This document shows, one piece after another, positions 35,011-45,405 of a stretch of DNA of 64,000 nt. The DNA lies in the NCBI GenBank assembly GCA_947650285.1, contig CANTFL010001446.1, positions 248,001 to 312,000 of the forward strand, read 5' to 3'. The position numbers were made by a program, and so were the translations under genes. This DNA is from Hyaloperonospora brassicae (lineage: Eukaryota > Oomycota > Peronosporomycetes > Peronosporales > Peronosporaceae). The notes beneath the pieces are model-generated. The model was not told where the DNA came from. It did not search any database and worked only from the letters and a program-made list of their open reading frames with translations. Each line of letters starts with the position of its first letter. Positions within the stretch are counted from its first letter, which is position 1.

Positions 35011-35991
35011 ATGTCTATGCGGGGTGACTCAAGGCAAACAGAGTCTGTGCCTGTGCCGGCTTCTGCGGCAGACGATTCGTCGTCTGCTTCTCGTTCTTCT
35101 CCTGCAGCAAGAGGTGCTGCAGGTGCACGCGGTACAGCACCGCGTGCGCATGATGACCCCGACATTGAGGTCATCTACTCTGACGAGTCAGACGTGTCTG
35201 ACTCGGGCAATGTTGCAGAGGCGTCTCGATCACCGGCGACGCCTCAGTATTCGCCAAGGCCACTGCCGAACGAACGGACTCGTGAGTTGCAACACAGTCT
35301 GTTCGGCAGTGATGATGAATCTGATGATGAGTATGATTGCTCATCACCGCGATCAGCTCGTGCTCCTTCGCACGAGCGACTTGACGATGGTGCAAGCCAT
35401 CGTCATACTGACAACCGTGGTACCGACAAGGGTACCACTGTGAAGCGTGATGAGCTGAAGCTGTGGCGTTTGCCTGAACGGCTCATCAATGGCTTGTCTC
35501 ACGAGACAAGCCAACACCATCGAATACCCTTATTCGATGCAATCGAGCTTCACGGCTTGAGTCCTAGCGCGAAGAACTTTCGCGCTGAGGAAGACTTTTA
35601 TCTCGATGTCTTCCTCAGACATCGATGGTACAACAGCAACCGAAAGCGTGACGAGGCCTCGCTTTTGGCTGCGTGGAACGCGTTCGTCCAAAACGTAAAG
35701 AATTTTCGACGAGAAGGGTGGCTCAAGAAGCTTGAGGCAGTACGCCTCAGATTTGAAAAGCGAACGCCAACCGGTGCCAGGTACCGATTGCATCGTTTAT
35801 CTAGTGAAGCCGGCATTCCATGCCTCACTTGGGAAGACCCTTGTGCGAGTTGTACTGACAACTCGCAACGTGCCCATATGAACGTGTATTCCCTAGATTC
35901 GCCCTGGGGAAGGGCACACATCTCGGCTGAGATGCGGGACGCGATTGCAAACTTTGCAATCCGTCTGCAAGCGCCAAAAGCGCGTGTTTAA
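35011..35991 (+). CDS. Antisense ORF1 of the chromovirus, 326 residues, unknown function
   Basis: A 981-bp ORF with an ATG start runs opposite to gag-pol between the chromodomain and the 3' LTR. Residues 1-140 are Ser/Asp/Pro-rich and probably disordered, with an acidic DDPDIEVIYSDESD stretch. Residues 145-325 look folded: Trp- and Tyr-containing segments such as LKLWRLPERLINGL, DVFLRHRWYNSNRKRDE, AAWNAFVQNVKNF and REGWLKKLEAVRLRF, and a pair of cysteines in CASCTDN. I recognise no family. The minus strand here has only short frames, so this is the coding strand if either is. Extra ORFs antisense to gag-pol in this same position are known from some plant Ty3/Gypsy lineages (Tat type); I know no function for this one. 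It overlaps antisense ORF2 by 47 bases in the +1 frame. Confidence 0.55.
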   Translation: MSMRGDSRQTESVPVPASAADDSSSASRSSPAARGAAGARGTAPRAHDDPDIEVIYSDESDVSDSGNVAEASRSPATPQYSPRPLPNERTRELQHSLFGSDDESDDEYDCSSPRSARAPSHERLDDGASHRHTDNRGTDKGTTVKRDELKLWRLPERLINGLSHETSQHHRIPLFDAIELHGLSPSAKNFRAEEDFYLDVFLRHRWYNSNRKRDEASLLAAWNAFVQNVKNFRREGWLKKLEAVRLRFEKRTPTGARYRLHRLSSEAGIPCLTWEDPCASCTDNSQRAHMNVYSLDSPWGRAHISAEMRDAIANFAIRLQAPKARV

Positions 35992-36616
35992 CGATGGCCC
36001 ATTGGACCAATCGGATGAGTCTCGTCATACTGGCGGACGAGACCTTCAACGTCCATCAACAGCTGAGAGCGAGGCTCCCAACTGTCCCAAGAGGGTGGAT
36101 ACCCCCGCCACTGGACGAGGTAGCTCGTCCTTGATCCTGAATCGTCACGGTGATTCAAGATACGCTCCACTAGGAAGCGTTGACCACCGTGAGAATAAAA
36201 CAAAGGATGTGGTGGAGGAGATAAGACAACCTCCAGAGCCCCAGGTTCACCATCTCGACCCTTACGAGATGGACCACGCGATCGATGAATTGCGCGATGA
36301 CTTGAAGCACGAGCGCGACCGGCGCTACGCTTCGACCGATACCGTGCGGAAGAACCGCAAGGATCGCGAGGCTGATCGGGCGAGAGACCGCGCCGATTAC
36401 GCCACAGCGCAGATTCAGGTCGAGCGGAATGTCCGCTCCCTATTCGGCGAGCTGTCGCCAGCTCGCCGGGAGATATCTCGGTTGAGTTCCGAGGTATCTT
36501 ATCTGCGCGATCAGACGGATCGTCTAGAACGCGAACGCAAGAACTTGATGGTTGTTCTTGAACGTGGGGGCTACATTTATCGGAAGAAGAAGGCTCGTAC
36601 TGACAGTACGGCCTGA
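35945..36616 (+). CDS. Antisense ORF2 of the chromovirus, coiled-coil, overlaps the chromodomain ORF
   Basis: Open frame of 223 codons in the +1 frame relative to ORF1. It has no early ATG (the first is at 36269), so it would be expressed as an extension of ORF1 by frameshift or splicing, or from the internal ATG. Residues 1-100 are low complexity. Residues 100-222 are highly charged with heptad-like leucines, for example SRLSSEVSYLRDQTDRL, a likely coiled coil. On the opposite strand 629 bp are shared with the integrase C-terminal/chromodomain ORF. The coiled-coil part lies over that protein's Arg/Ser-rich linker, and the chromodomain lies over ORF2's low-complexity part. Confidence 0.4.
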   Translation: MQTLQSVCKRQKRVFNDGPLDQSDESRHTGGRDLQRPSTAESEAPNCPKRVDTPATGRGSSSLILNRHGDSRYAPLGSVDHRENKTKDVVEEIRQPPEPQVHHLDPYEMDHAIDELRDDLKHERDRRYASTDTVRKNRKDREADRARDRADYATAQIQVERNVRSLFGELSPARREISRLSSEVSYLRDQTDRLERERKNLMVVLERGGYIYRKKKARTDSTA

Positions 36617-36965
36617 GTCGCCCCACGTAAGACGTAGGATGCGTGCGCATCCTACGTGGCAATTCGATCGTGTATGCATTGCCCTTGCGATGCAACACTC
36701 GAAATGGCCCAATGTATTTCGGCCGTAGTTTACTACTTCCGACACTAGTGACTGCATGTCCGGGTAAGTTTACCGTAGACAGTAGTACTAGGTCGTTAAC
36801 TTTAAATGAAAGAACATTTGCTCTTCCATTCTTGTCTGCGTTCCGTTTCTGACGGTCCACTGCATTTACGATGGAGTCCTGAACGAAACGGACTACCGCT
36901 TCTCGAGTCAGCAGGAAGTTCTCTGCTGACTCTTTGTTTTGTCTAGCAGTGCGCTTCGTGCGCAC
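35988..36965 (-). CDS. Integrase C-terminus with GPY/F motif and chromodomain
   Basis: A 325-codon open segment at the end of pol. A GPY/F-type motif, KLRPKYIGPFRVL, lies at residues 79-91. An Arg/Ser/Pro-rich linker spans about 124-258. A chromodomain at 261-317 contains RFLVERIL and YLVQWRGYPPSWDSWEP, with the aromatic residues expected for methyl-lysine binding. Chromodomains steer integration of chromoviruses towards marked chromatin. This part is intact, but it is separated from the upstream integrase by stops, so it is the tail of a broken polyprotein rather than an independent gene. Confidence 0.85.
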   Translation of the reverse strand: MRTKRTARQNKESAENFLLTREAVVRFVQDSIVNAVDRQKRNADKNGRANVLSFKVNDLVLLSTVNLPGHAVTSVGSSKLRPKYIGPFRVLHRKGNAYTIELPRRMRTHPTSYVGRLRPYCQYEPSSSDKCSPHVQEQPSSSCVRVLDDPSDRADKIPRNSTEISPGELATARRIGSGHSARPESALWRNRRGLSPDQPRDPCGSSARYRSKRSAGRARASSHRAIHRSRGPSRKGRDGEPGALEVVLSPPPHPLFYSHGGQRFLVERILNHRDDSGSRTSYLVQWRGYPPSWDSWEPRSQLLMDVEGLVRQYDETHPIGPMGHR

Positions 36966-36967
36966 TG

Positions 36968-39900
36968 CTAAGAGATTGCTCTCTTCTTCAGCGAGGTTGT
37001 CTTCTTCCTCGCTGGCATAATCGTTGACGATGATGAATATACCAGCATCTTCATCATCATCCGAGTCAGTAATAGCGCGCCGCTACTACTGAGGTGATCT
37101 TCTTCATCGATGTCGACTTGATCGGCATCGACATCATACGTGACGACGTTAGCGTCGACACGTGATGAGCAAGAGCCAAAACGGTTTTTTGCTCGAGCGA
37201 GTCCCTCCCCCCTTATCCAAGAGTCACACTCTAGAAGGGTGGGCACACGTGGATGGCGTAGGCCATTCACGTAAAACGGTGTGTGCTGTGTGGAAGCATG
37301 CACCGAATTATTGATGGCGAATTCCACCATGGGTAGAATTCGCTCCAACTCGGAAACGAGTGGAAATATCCTCGAAGGATCTCTTCGAGAACACGTTTCG
37401 CACGTTATGTCTGACCATCTGTTTCTGGATGGTCAGAAGTAGACATCTTCAATCGTGTATCGAGAGAACGGAACACGGTTTGCCAAAATTCCGCCGTGAA
37501 CCGAGGATCACGGTCAGATACGAGTTCACAGGGCAACTCGTGGAGTCGGAAGATCGTGCCAAGAAAGACACGAGCACAGCCGGATGCCGCGATGGACTCG
37601 GGCACTGCAGCAAGATGCACCATCTTGCTGAACGGGTCAACGAACACAAAAATACCATTATTTTTGTAAGCGTCTTCGGGAAAACCGAAGACGAAGTCCA
37701 TTGAAACGGACTGCCAGCAGTCTGTCGGAACAGGCAGAGGCTGTAATGGTGCGCGGGATGAAGGACTAGGCTTCACCCGTTGACAAACCTCGCAAGCACG
37801 TATGTACTTGCGTACAAACTGATAATGTCGGGGCCAGTAAAAGTCACGACTTAACGTGAGGTAAGTCTTTTCTCTCCCACGATGGCCACCTGTTGGGGCA
37901 TCGTGACAGTCATACATGATGCGTAATCGCAAATCATTATGAGTGGGGACGACGACACAAGGCGCGTCGCCGTCAACGGCTGTATAATATAAAGGTCCGT
38001 TACGCGTTGTGTACCGATCCGATGAGGATCGGTACAAAGCCGGTAAATCCTTCAATGATTTACTGGATGGATGCATAAGATGATCCAGTAATCGCAGAAG
38101 ATCCTTATCTTCTGCGTATGCCTTTCGTACGTCGTCAAGTAAGCTTGACGACGGAACACTGGCTGTCAGTGTCGCAACAGTGGGCTTATCCTCACTGTTG
38201 AATTGTGCTACCGGCTCGAAATCGGGCCGGCGCGAAAGCGCATCAGCGACGACGTCAAGTCGTCCTGGTTTATACTCCACGGAGAAGTTGTACTCCGCGA
38301 AGAAAGACAGCCACCTCGCCATTCTCTGCGAGAGTTGTGGGCTGTTTACGGCCGTGCGTAGTGACGCATGGTCCGTATAGACAACAAACGGTCTATCTCC
38401 CAAGAGATAGACGCGAAGCTTAGCCATTGCGTACTTCATGGCAAGGAGTTACTTGTCATGCACTGGGTAATCAGGCTCAGCTGCTTGCAGCTGACGCGAT
38501 TGGTAACAGATGACGCGCTCCGCGCCATCTGCATCGAATTGCATTAACGAACAGCCGATTGCAAAATCGCTGGCGTCACAGACCACATGAAATGGTCTGT
38601 CCTGATCTGCAATCGCCAATATCGGCGACTGCATCAAGCTTTGCTTGATACCTTCAAAGGAACGCTGACACTCAGCGTTCCATGACCATTTGACATTTTT
38701 CTTGAGTAACCAAGAAAGATGTACCGTCATCTCGGCGTAGTTGCGCGAGTACTTGTGCAATTACGCCGCTAGTCCAAGGAACTTCCTTAGTCCCTTAACA
38801 TCGACTGGCACTGGCCAGTAAGTGATCGTCTTGGTCTTTTCGGGATCAGGGCGTACGCCGTGTCTACCCACGATGCACCCAAGAAGTGGTATTTCGCTAG
38901 CCGCGAAGATACACTTCTTGAGGTTGGCATACAAATTATGCTTGCGCATAAGTTAAAGGACTTGATGAACGTGAGTTCTGTGAACTTCAACGTCCGTCTT
39001 TCCGTCCATAGCCCGACTATGGACGAACACATCGTCGAAGTAACTCGTTGCGAATCACGCACCGATCTCAACAGATTTGTGACACATCTGTTAAACGTTG
39101 CAGGGGCATTGCTCAGACCCTGTGGCATCACTAGCCACTCCCACAGCATACCGATGGGGGTTCTCACTGCTGTGAACGGGATGCCCCGTTCACGCATGAG
39201 GATCTGATAGAATCCATCCATCAGATCCATGGACGAAAAGATGGCACTCTTTGACATACCATCCATGATGACGTCCTTCCTCGGCATCGGCGTCTGAGCC
39301 GGTACCGTTGCAGCATTCAACTTGTTGAACGCGTGCACTATCAACCATCCTCCTGTGGCCTTTCGCACACAGAAGGTCGGAGAGGTGTGAGGGGATGTTG
39401 ATTCCCTCATATGGCCTGCTGCTAAGCGATCGGAAAAGAACTTGTCGATCGCTAGTGCTTGTTCACGAGGCAGTGGCCACTGCTTCATGACACAGTACTT
39501 CGAGCCCGGTTTGAGCTCGATCTCGTGTCGAGTGCCTTTGTCCTTAGACAACTCGCAAGGTACGGATTCAGGGAACACATCCCTGAATTCGATCAAATCC
39601 TTATACAAAGGATTTGCCTGAAGTGACTCCCAGGATTGAGACGTGTATCGCTCAATCCGAGTCTTCTCATCGAGGACACTTTCGTCCATCGATAAGCTGC
39701 TGAGAACCCGTTCGTTCTCAGCAAATACTGTCGCCGACCGAATATCGGCCACATACTCATCCGCTGTGACGAGTATGCAAATCTGCTTGACTTTGCCACT
39801 ACGCAGATCACGCAAGAAGCGTTTCGGTTCTAGCGTAGGCAATTGAGTTATCTCCGAAGTTAACTTCGGAGGCGCAATCAGAACAAGCGTATAAGCGCCT

Positions 39901-40740
39901 ACGCTTGATCCGTCATTAACCAAGACGTTCAACGTCTCGGCTACTTCTTGGTAACTTCTTTCCACAGGTTGCTGAAGGCATAATCCTTCAGCAAGTGACT
40001 CTTGAGGAATTCCTTCCTCAAGTACGTGGGAAATTATTCCCTCGACGTCTTCTGACTGTGGCTGTGCAACCACAGTCAGGTACCGATCCTCTACGGTCGA
40101 CTCTCCAGTCAACCTAGGATTATCTCGTTGTTGTTTGTGGACAACTGGTTTGCTTTTACTAGGATATTGCTCGCTAGGCAAGCATCCATGTCCCGGCCCA
40201 CTCGACTTATTTGAGTGGTGGACATTCGGCGATGTCTGTTCTTCTGTAAAGCCGCCGGAAATTTTCTACACAGTGTAGTGATCAGCCACAATGAGGTCTT
40301 GTGCAGTTGTGCTTACGACCGTACCGCTAGTGAGTCCATCGCAGTCACTCACAGTACACCCACACGCTTGTGGACGCTCCATGACGTTCATCAGATGGCC
40401 ATCTGATGAACAAGTGGAAGGCATCTTCACGGATCGATGCTACCAGCCCACCCTTGGCTCGTACTTTCTGAGCCGAGGTAATTACAGGATGACATCAAAT
40501 TTGTCATCCAGATCCAGTACGATGAATTCATCATCGTACTGTTCGCCCTCCAACGTGTAGTGGATTCCTACTACACGTTTCTTAACGGTAATTGATGCGC
40601 GTGTTGCAAGGCGCACCGTCATCCTCGTGAGGGGAATGTCGCGCTCAACGAACTTGATCCTACGACCCTCTAGTGACTGGCGACGAACAAGTTGTTCGAC
40701 GCCCCACAGTCTAGTAGGGCACGAAGCGACAAATCATTTG
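36968..40740 (-). pseudogene. Chromovirus pol (protease, RT, RNase H, integrase), broken
   Basis: In order: retropepsin motif LLDCGASN near 40710; reverse transcriptase 39700-38790 with MDGFYQI, MPQGLSNAPATF and YFDDVFVHS; RNase H with VCDASDFAIGC and TDHASL; integrase with a zinc-finger region (GGHRGRE...CEVCQ), SMDFVFGFPE and SDRDPRFTAEFW. Lesions visible: a frameshift between the RT finger segment and YFDDV near 39060, a stop in RNase H near 38447, and a stop at 37405 at the codon where this family has the catalytic glutamate of the DD35E triad. The element cannot make an active integrase. Confidence 0.9.
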
Positions 40741-41019
40741 TCGCTTCCAACTTCAAGGTGATGAGCGAAACGTCATCACCAGGTGCAGAGGCACACAATG
40801 ATTGTGTATCTGGAGCAACTTTCGTCAAGAGATTTTCAAATTCTCTTAAGGTTGCTGGATCAGTAGGGCGCTCCGCCCCTACTGACCCCGTCCATTTTTT
40901 GATGGTCCGTTTCGCTGTTGCGGCTTCGCAACAGCGCTGGACCCACGCCCATTGCCCTTCTTGGCGAACGGTCGTCCATTTCTCTCAGTACTGTTTGGTA
41001 CTGGGCGTGGAGCACTACA

Positions 41020-42033
41020 CTCATATGCGGAGTGCCCTAACTTCTGACAGCAATTTCACTTCAGCAATCGCTTGTTGTTTGAAGAGCGAGGTCTCTCGCT
41101 CTCAACATAGCAGAGGTCCATTGGTTCTGGACCTCCGATCTCTTGTCGTCTCGGTGGACGATAAGATTTTGAGCTAGCATGAGCCTGTCTCATGCTAAAG
41201 TCTTCCTGTTCCGCGGCTGATATCGCATCTTTCAGCGTATTCAGCTCTAGGCGGAACAGATGGCTCCTGACGGGCCCTTCCGCGAGCCCTTGCATGAACA
41301 CCGTAATCAACGTGTGTTCATGAACTGGGTTAGCAGTTATACTACTCGCGAGGAGTCGTACATGTTGTGCGTAAGCGTGCACATCACGCTTACCCTGCTT
41401 GAATTTCAGGAGCTCAGAACGAGCCCTGAACTCAGCCCGTGGCGACTCAAACGTTTGTCTGAGCCGGGACTTGAAGTCACCTAGCGACCTAAACACATTT
41501 GGGTCGCTACTCTCGAGCCCCAGGGACCAAGTTTTGGCACGTCCTGCCAAGTGGGTTTGAGCAAATGTGAGTTTCATTTGCTCATCTTCGACGCGAAGAG
41601 CCCTTAAGGCTCTGTCAAGTTCGATAAACTACAGTAACAGGGAGTCCTCCGGGACTCCACTGTACTTGGAGATGTCAACCTTCATGACCTCGGGACGACG
41701 CGCATGTGCCGTCCCGTCCACAGCAGCATGGAATTGCTGCTGTCTCAACAGCTCTGTCTGTTGAGCACCGATTTCTCCCAACTGCTCGGCCTGTTGAGAG
41801 CCTTGCTGGTGAAGCAAGGCTACTTTCTCCCTTTCGGCGACAAGTTCATTTTGGATAAACTTGGCTATAGCGGCATGTTGTTGGTCTCTGTCTAGAGACT
41901 CCAACATGGCGCCAATGGCGAGCTCGCCTACGGTAGAACTCATTCGTTCTACCGCACCCCATTCGATGTCACTCAAATGGGTAAACCCTTCACGCGTGGC
42001 GTGAAAGGTCTCTTCATCATCCAACATGTTCAT
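41020..42033 (-). pseudogene. Chromovirus gag, broken
   Basis: Starts at the ATG at 42033 just inside the 5' LTR and matches the start at 85 in the left-edge element. A Gln-rich helical N-terminus is interrupted by a stop at 41629. The capsid-like part continues from 41577 (KLTFAQTHLAGRAKTW, FKQGKRDVHAYAQHVR), and a stop at 41056 precedes a CCHC zinc knuckle (NCCQKLGHSAYEC) near 41050-41015. Confidence 0.85.
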
Positions 42034-42067
42034 GTTGGATGTTGTGGTCCTTGGAAGGACTACAAAG

Positions 42068-42075
42068 TGATACCA
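42068..42075 (-). promoter_or_regulatory. Primer-binding site
   Basis: TGGTATCA on the minus strand, two bases inside the 5' LTR, matches the first eight bases of the common initiator-Met tRNA primer site. At the left edge one base differs (TGGTAGCA). Confidence 0.55.
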
Positions 42076-42077
42076 GG

Positions 42078-42469
42078 TGTAACGGGGCACACCCTTGCGT
42101 GAACTTAACGCAAGGGTTTAAATGCCCCGACAGGCCTTCACAAGGCAAGCGAGGAAGCGTAGATAAGGGAAAAGTAAAACCGTTGTATTAATATAATTAA
42201 GTCTTTTGTTAATGTCTCTCTGTTTAACCTGACTTAATTATGTTGATCTAACTGAGTGTATGGTGACGTCTCGTCACCACTCATTGCGCGCGTCTTGCGG
42301 CGATTGGTGGGTTGATATCACCATGATATCAACCGATGAGCAGACTCTTTGGTCGACCCTTCAATATCACCACTATCGGTGATATTGTTCGAAGAATATT
42401 CAACATAATATTCTTTATTGTCATTGTTTCTTAAAATGACAATTCCATGTAACGGGCTGCCCCGTTATA
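42078..42469 (-). repeat. 5' LTR of the chromovirus
   Basis: 392 bp, about 96% identical by eye to 34486-34878. Differences cluster at the two ends. The outer terminus ends TTATA and is followed by GACGG. Confidence 0.9.
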
Positions 42470-44750
42470 GACGGCCTGGAGTTTACCGAAAAAATGGGGT
42501 AAACACCTTCCATCAAATACGACGACCAAGGTTCAGACGACGAATGCCGATATCATCGCGGCTTAAACGCAGTTCCACCACCGTCATCCTGTACAGCATG
42601 TGATCGTGTGATCGATTGAGGCGAGCGCGGGTGATCAACAACGCCGACACCACCGACCTCTTATTGTCATAGTTCTATCGGTAGCAGAATGGACCGAAAT
42701 CTCAATCACCACGATTGCCAGTTGCCCCAATATCCCGCAGATCCTTTTGCTGAACCCTTTCGTCTACTTGCTATGCTGATGGAGAGGAAAGAAGAATGAA
42801 GGAGGCTAAGGCGGCGGAGGTTGAGCTGGAGCAGGAGTTAGAAGTTAAGCTCGAAAGGATCCGCATTTACTGCCTAGGGTCGGTTATGGAGCTGCTACTT
42901 GATTTCATTGGAGGGTGTGACGGTTCTCATCTGGAGCTGACTGACGACGAAAACGACAGTATTTTGCCACTACCCGACTGCGCCAACACACTTGCTGCGT
43001 TTATGTACGCACCCCAAGAAGCAAAAGCGAGCAAATCGTGATACACCTCGTTCTTTAACGCTAGTTTGCAATTTTAGCCACAAAATCTAGCTTCGAACTT
43101 AGCCGCCTCTAGACGAGGTCGATGGACGCCATAAATGACAGCTGACCGGAGGATATTACGTTGTGGAGGACATCGCCTATCGGAGATAGCACTGTTCTAG
43201 AAGTGATTCGATTGCTTCGGCTCTCGTCACCCACACAACCCTGCACGCCCTATGCTACGTTGCGATATCAAAATAAATTCTAGCGATCACGACATAGTGA
43301 CCGCTTGTAATTCAAGTACAAGGACAAAAAGTGGCCGCTAGGGAAATGGCTCTCTGACAAGGTCACCACGTGAGCATCGCGGTGAGATGAATAGTCGATC
43401 GACATCCAGGTCACGTAGCTTCGGCACGCTGCATCAATCTCTTCCTCTAACACCGACAAAGCCTTAATTTCTCAGCAACTGTCGTGAGTGCGCCTAAGGT
43501 TGTGCTAAACTGCTGCTCTAACGTAGCTCGCGCTTGCACAACGTCACGAGAGCCGTAGAGGTGACGTCAACGTTTATGATGTCGAGCATTGAACTACGCG
43601 CCAACGTAGGTCAATACTACACACCCTATATACGACACGACTGGGACTTTGTGATAGGTTACAAGACACGAACACTACTTCTCCGGACTGCATGCGGCTA
43701 GATCAAAAACAAGCAGGGCGTATATGCTCCACGTTATGGATCACGAAGGCCTATAAACCAAGCTAGAATAATGTAGTACTCTTCATGTTGTAGTCACACA
43801 AATCATCGCGACAAATGTGCACTTGCACGAGCTAACGAACATTTGCCTGTGTATTCTGCTCTGTTGCCGTATCCCGTTGCAGGTATGGCCGGTACGTAAA
43901 TTACGTATACACGAAGATAAAAAGTGACGAGGAAAACCAGTGTGAAGGTGTGCGACAGCGTGTGCGCACGGAATGGAGCATAAGATGCAAAGTTAGAGTA
44001 CTTGAATCACGCGCCGTGGATTTCATTTCCACGGCGCCAGCTCATCGATGGTATGCTGAAGCTAGCTCCTATACCATTTGGTGCAGAATGATATCGTTTG
44101 CGAGGCGTGCTCGGACAGCGCTGCAGAGCAACCGAGGACGACAATGGGGTCATTGCCTCGTGTAGGCGATTACGAAGTTGCCGTTGCGAACAGGGGCGAC
44201 GACGTCAATCGTAGATCATTTTGTCTCACGTACCGCTTCGTCATTCGTTGAAGCATGTATTTTCTTGGCAGGAATCATGATACAATCTACGACACCGAGC
44301 ATTAGCCATAGACTAGGCATTAACACGCGTCACCGCTTGAACCGTTGACGGCAGGTAGGACGTGGCGTAATCGGTCGTGGCCTGCCACGTGGCGCAGCTT
44401 CTTCTGGTCGATCTTGACGGAAGACTCGATCGATCGGTGCTGGCGGCGTATCGGTGTCGATACATTACAAGCAATTAAATGTCAAAACGATGCTGAGTCT
44501 GTAACCGTGTGGTCCGATCGGTCAAGTAAAGCGTCTGTACTGGTTTTTTAAGTCAGGTTGAATTTGGTAGGAGAAGAGACGTGGTCGTGGCAAAATCCGG
44601 TCCAGATAAACAGTGCAGAAGGCGTGCGTGCGATTACAAATCAGGGATCCAAAGATTGCGGCGAAGACGAACTCCCTACGCCCCCCAACAACGACTGCTT
44701 GGAAATGATTTATGACGCCCACATCGAGTCCCGAGCCGTCCTCGATCTTT
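42470..44750. other. No convincing gene
   Basis: A short ATG-initiated frame at 42796-43041 (81 codons, Glu/Lys-rich start, then a leucine-rich acidic part) could be a gene remnant, but I recognise no family. The rest shows nothing, apart from general AT-rich patches. Confidence 0.5.
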
Positions 44751-44766
44751 GCTCATTTCCAAACTT
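44751..44766 (+). promoter_or_regulatory. Oomycete-type initiator element
   Basis: GCTCATTTCCAAACTT lies 37 bases before the glutathione transferase ATG. It is close to the known oomycete core-promoter consensus GCTCATTYYNCAWTTT and is at the usual distance from the start codon, so it probably marks the transcription start. Confidence 0.7.
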
Positions 44767-44802
44767 CCCGAACAACAGTCACACCTCCTCGACCGATTCA
44801 CC

Positions 44803-45405
44803 ATGGCCCCACACCTGAAGCTCACCTACTTTGACATGAAAGCCCGTGCGGAGGTAAGCCGTATGCTGTTCCACTATGGCGACGTTGCCTTTGTGGACGA
44901 GCGTCTTTCGCACGCCGACTTCGGAGCAATGAAGTCAAAGCTCCCATTGGGCCAAGTGCCTCTGCTGGAAATAGACGGCGCTGTCTACCCTCAGAGTATG
45001 GCGATCATGCGGTACGCGGCCAAGCGAGCTCGACTGTACCCCAGCGACCCAGTAAAGGCCCTCAAGGCTGATGCGGTGTCGTACTCGCTGAATGAGCTGA
45101 CCGCTCCGTTCATCGAATTCACGATCTTTACCCCTGATGCAGACGAGAAGGCCAAGAAAAGGACCGCGTTCCTTGAGGAAAAGGTGCCCAAGGTCCTCAC
45201 CGTCGCGGAAAACCTCGTGGAGGGAAAGTTCCTCACTGGCGACTCCATGTCGTTCGCGGACGTGCAGCTCTTTGACTTTGTCGAAAACTGTGTCAAGGTG
45301 TTGACCCCGACATTCGATATGTCCGCGCTCCCGAAGCTGGAGGCTCTCCTCAAGAACGTTGCGGCGGACCCAAAGATCGCTGCGTACCAGGCTGGCAGCA
45401 AGTAA
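44803..45405 (+). CDS. Glutathione S-transferase, sigma-like
   Basis: Single exon, 200 residues, the normal cytosolic GST length. The N-terminal thioredoxin-like domain opens LKLTYFDMKARAEVSRMLF, where the Tyr is the likely catalytic residue of the sigma type. GQVPLLEIDG contains the cis-Pro, and PQSMAIMRYAAK is the Ser-containing glutathione-binding loop. The C-terminal helical domain contains GDSMSFADVQLFDF, the usual N-cap/Asp motif. It conjugates glutathione to electrophiles or acts as an isomerase or peroxidase. The open frame continues upstream without an ATG; the start chosen follows the initiator at 44751. The gene is isolated: about 2.3 kb without genes on either side. Confidence 0.93.
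   Translation: MAPHLKLTYFDMKARAEVSRMLFHYGDVAFVDERLSHADFGAMKSKLPLGQVPLLEIDGAVYPQSMAIMRYAAKRARLYPSDPVKALKADAVSYSLNELTAPFIEFTIFTPDADEKAKKRTAFLEEKVPKVLTVAENLVEGKFLTGDSMSFADVQLFDFVENCVKVLTPTFDMSALPKLEALLKNVAADPKIAAYQAGSK

Larger units (their letters stand above)
34486..42469 (-). mobile_element. Ty3/Gypsy chromovirus, complete but decayed, with antisense ORFs
   Basis: This 7984-bp element lies on the minus strand: 5' LTR 42078-42469, primer-binding-like site, gag, protease, reverse transcriptase, RNase H, integrase, GPY/F motif and chromodomain, then a 1.1-kb region and the 3' LTR 34486-34878. A purine-rich tract (GAGGGGTGA on the minus strand) precedes the 3' LTR. The LTRs differ at roughly 15 positions of about 392, so the insertion is not recent. 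Gag and pol are broken by stops and at least one frameshift. Two plus-strand ORFs occupy 35011-36616. No matching 5-bp target duplication is seen. Confidence 0.93.

Noticed and set aside
34481..42474. Target-site duplication of the chromovirus
   Set aside because: The five bases outside the LTRs are CCACC and GACGG, which do not match; recombination between elements or later mutation may have removed it.
42796..43041. 81-codon ORF as a gene
   Set aside because: It has an ATG and a plausible helical start, but no family, no neighbouring exons and no promoter signal; kept only as a note in the intergenic entry.
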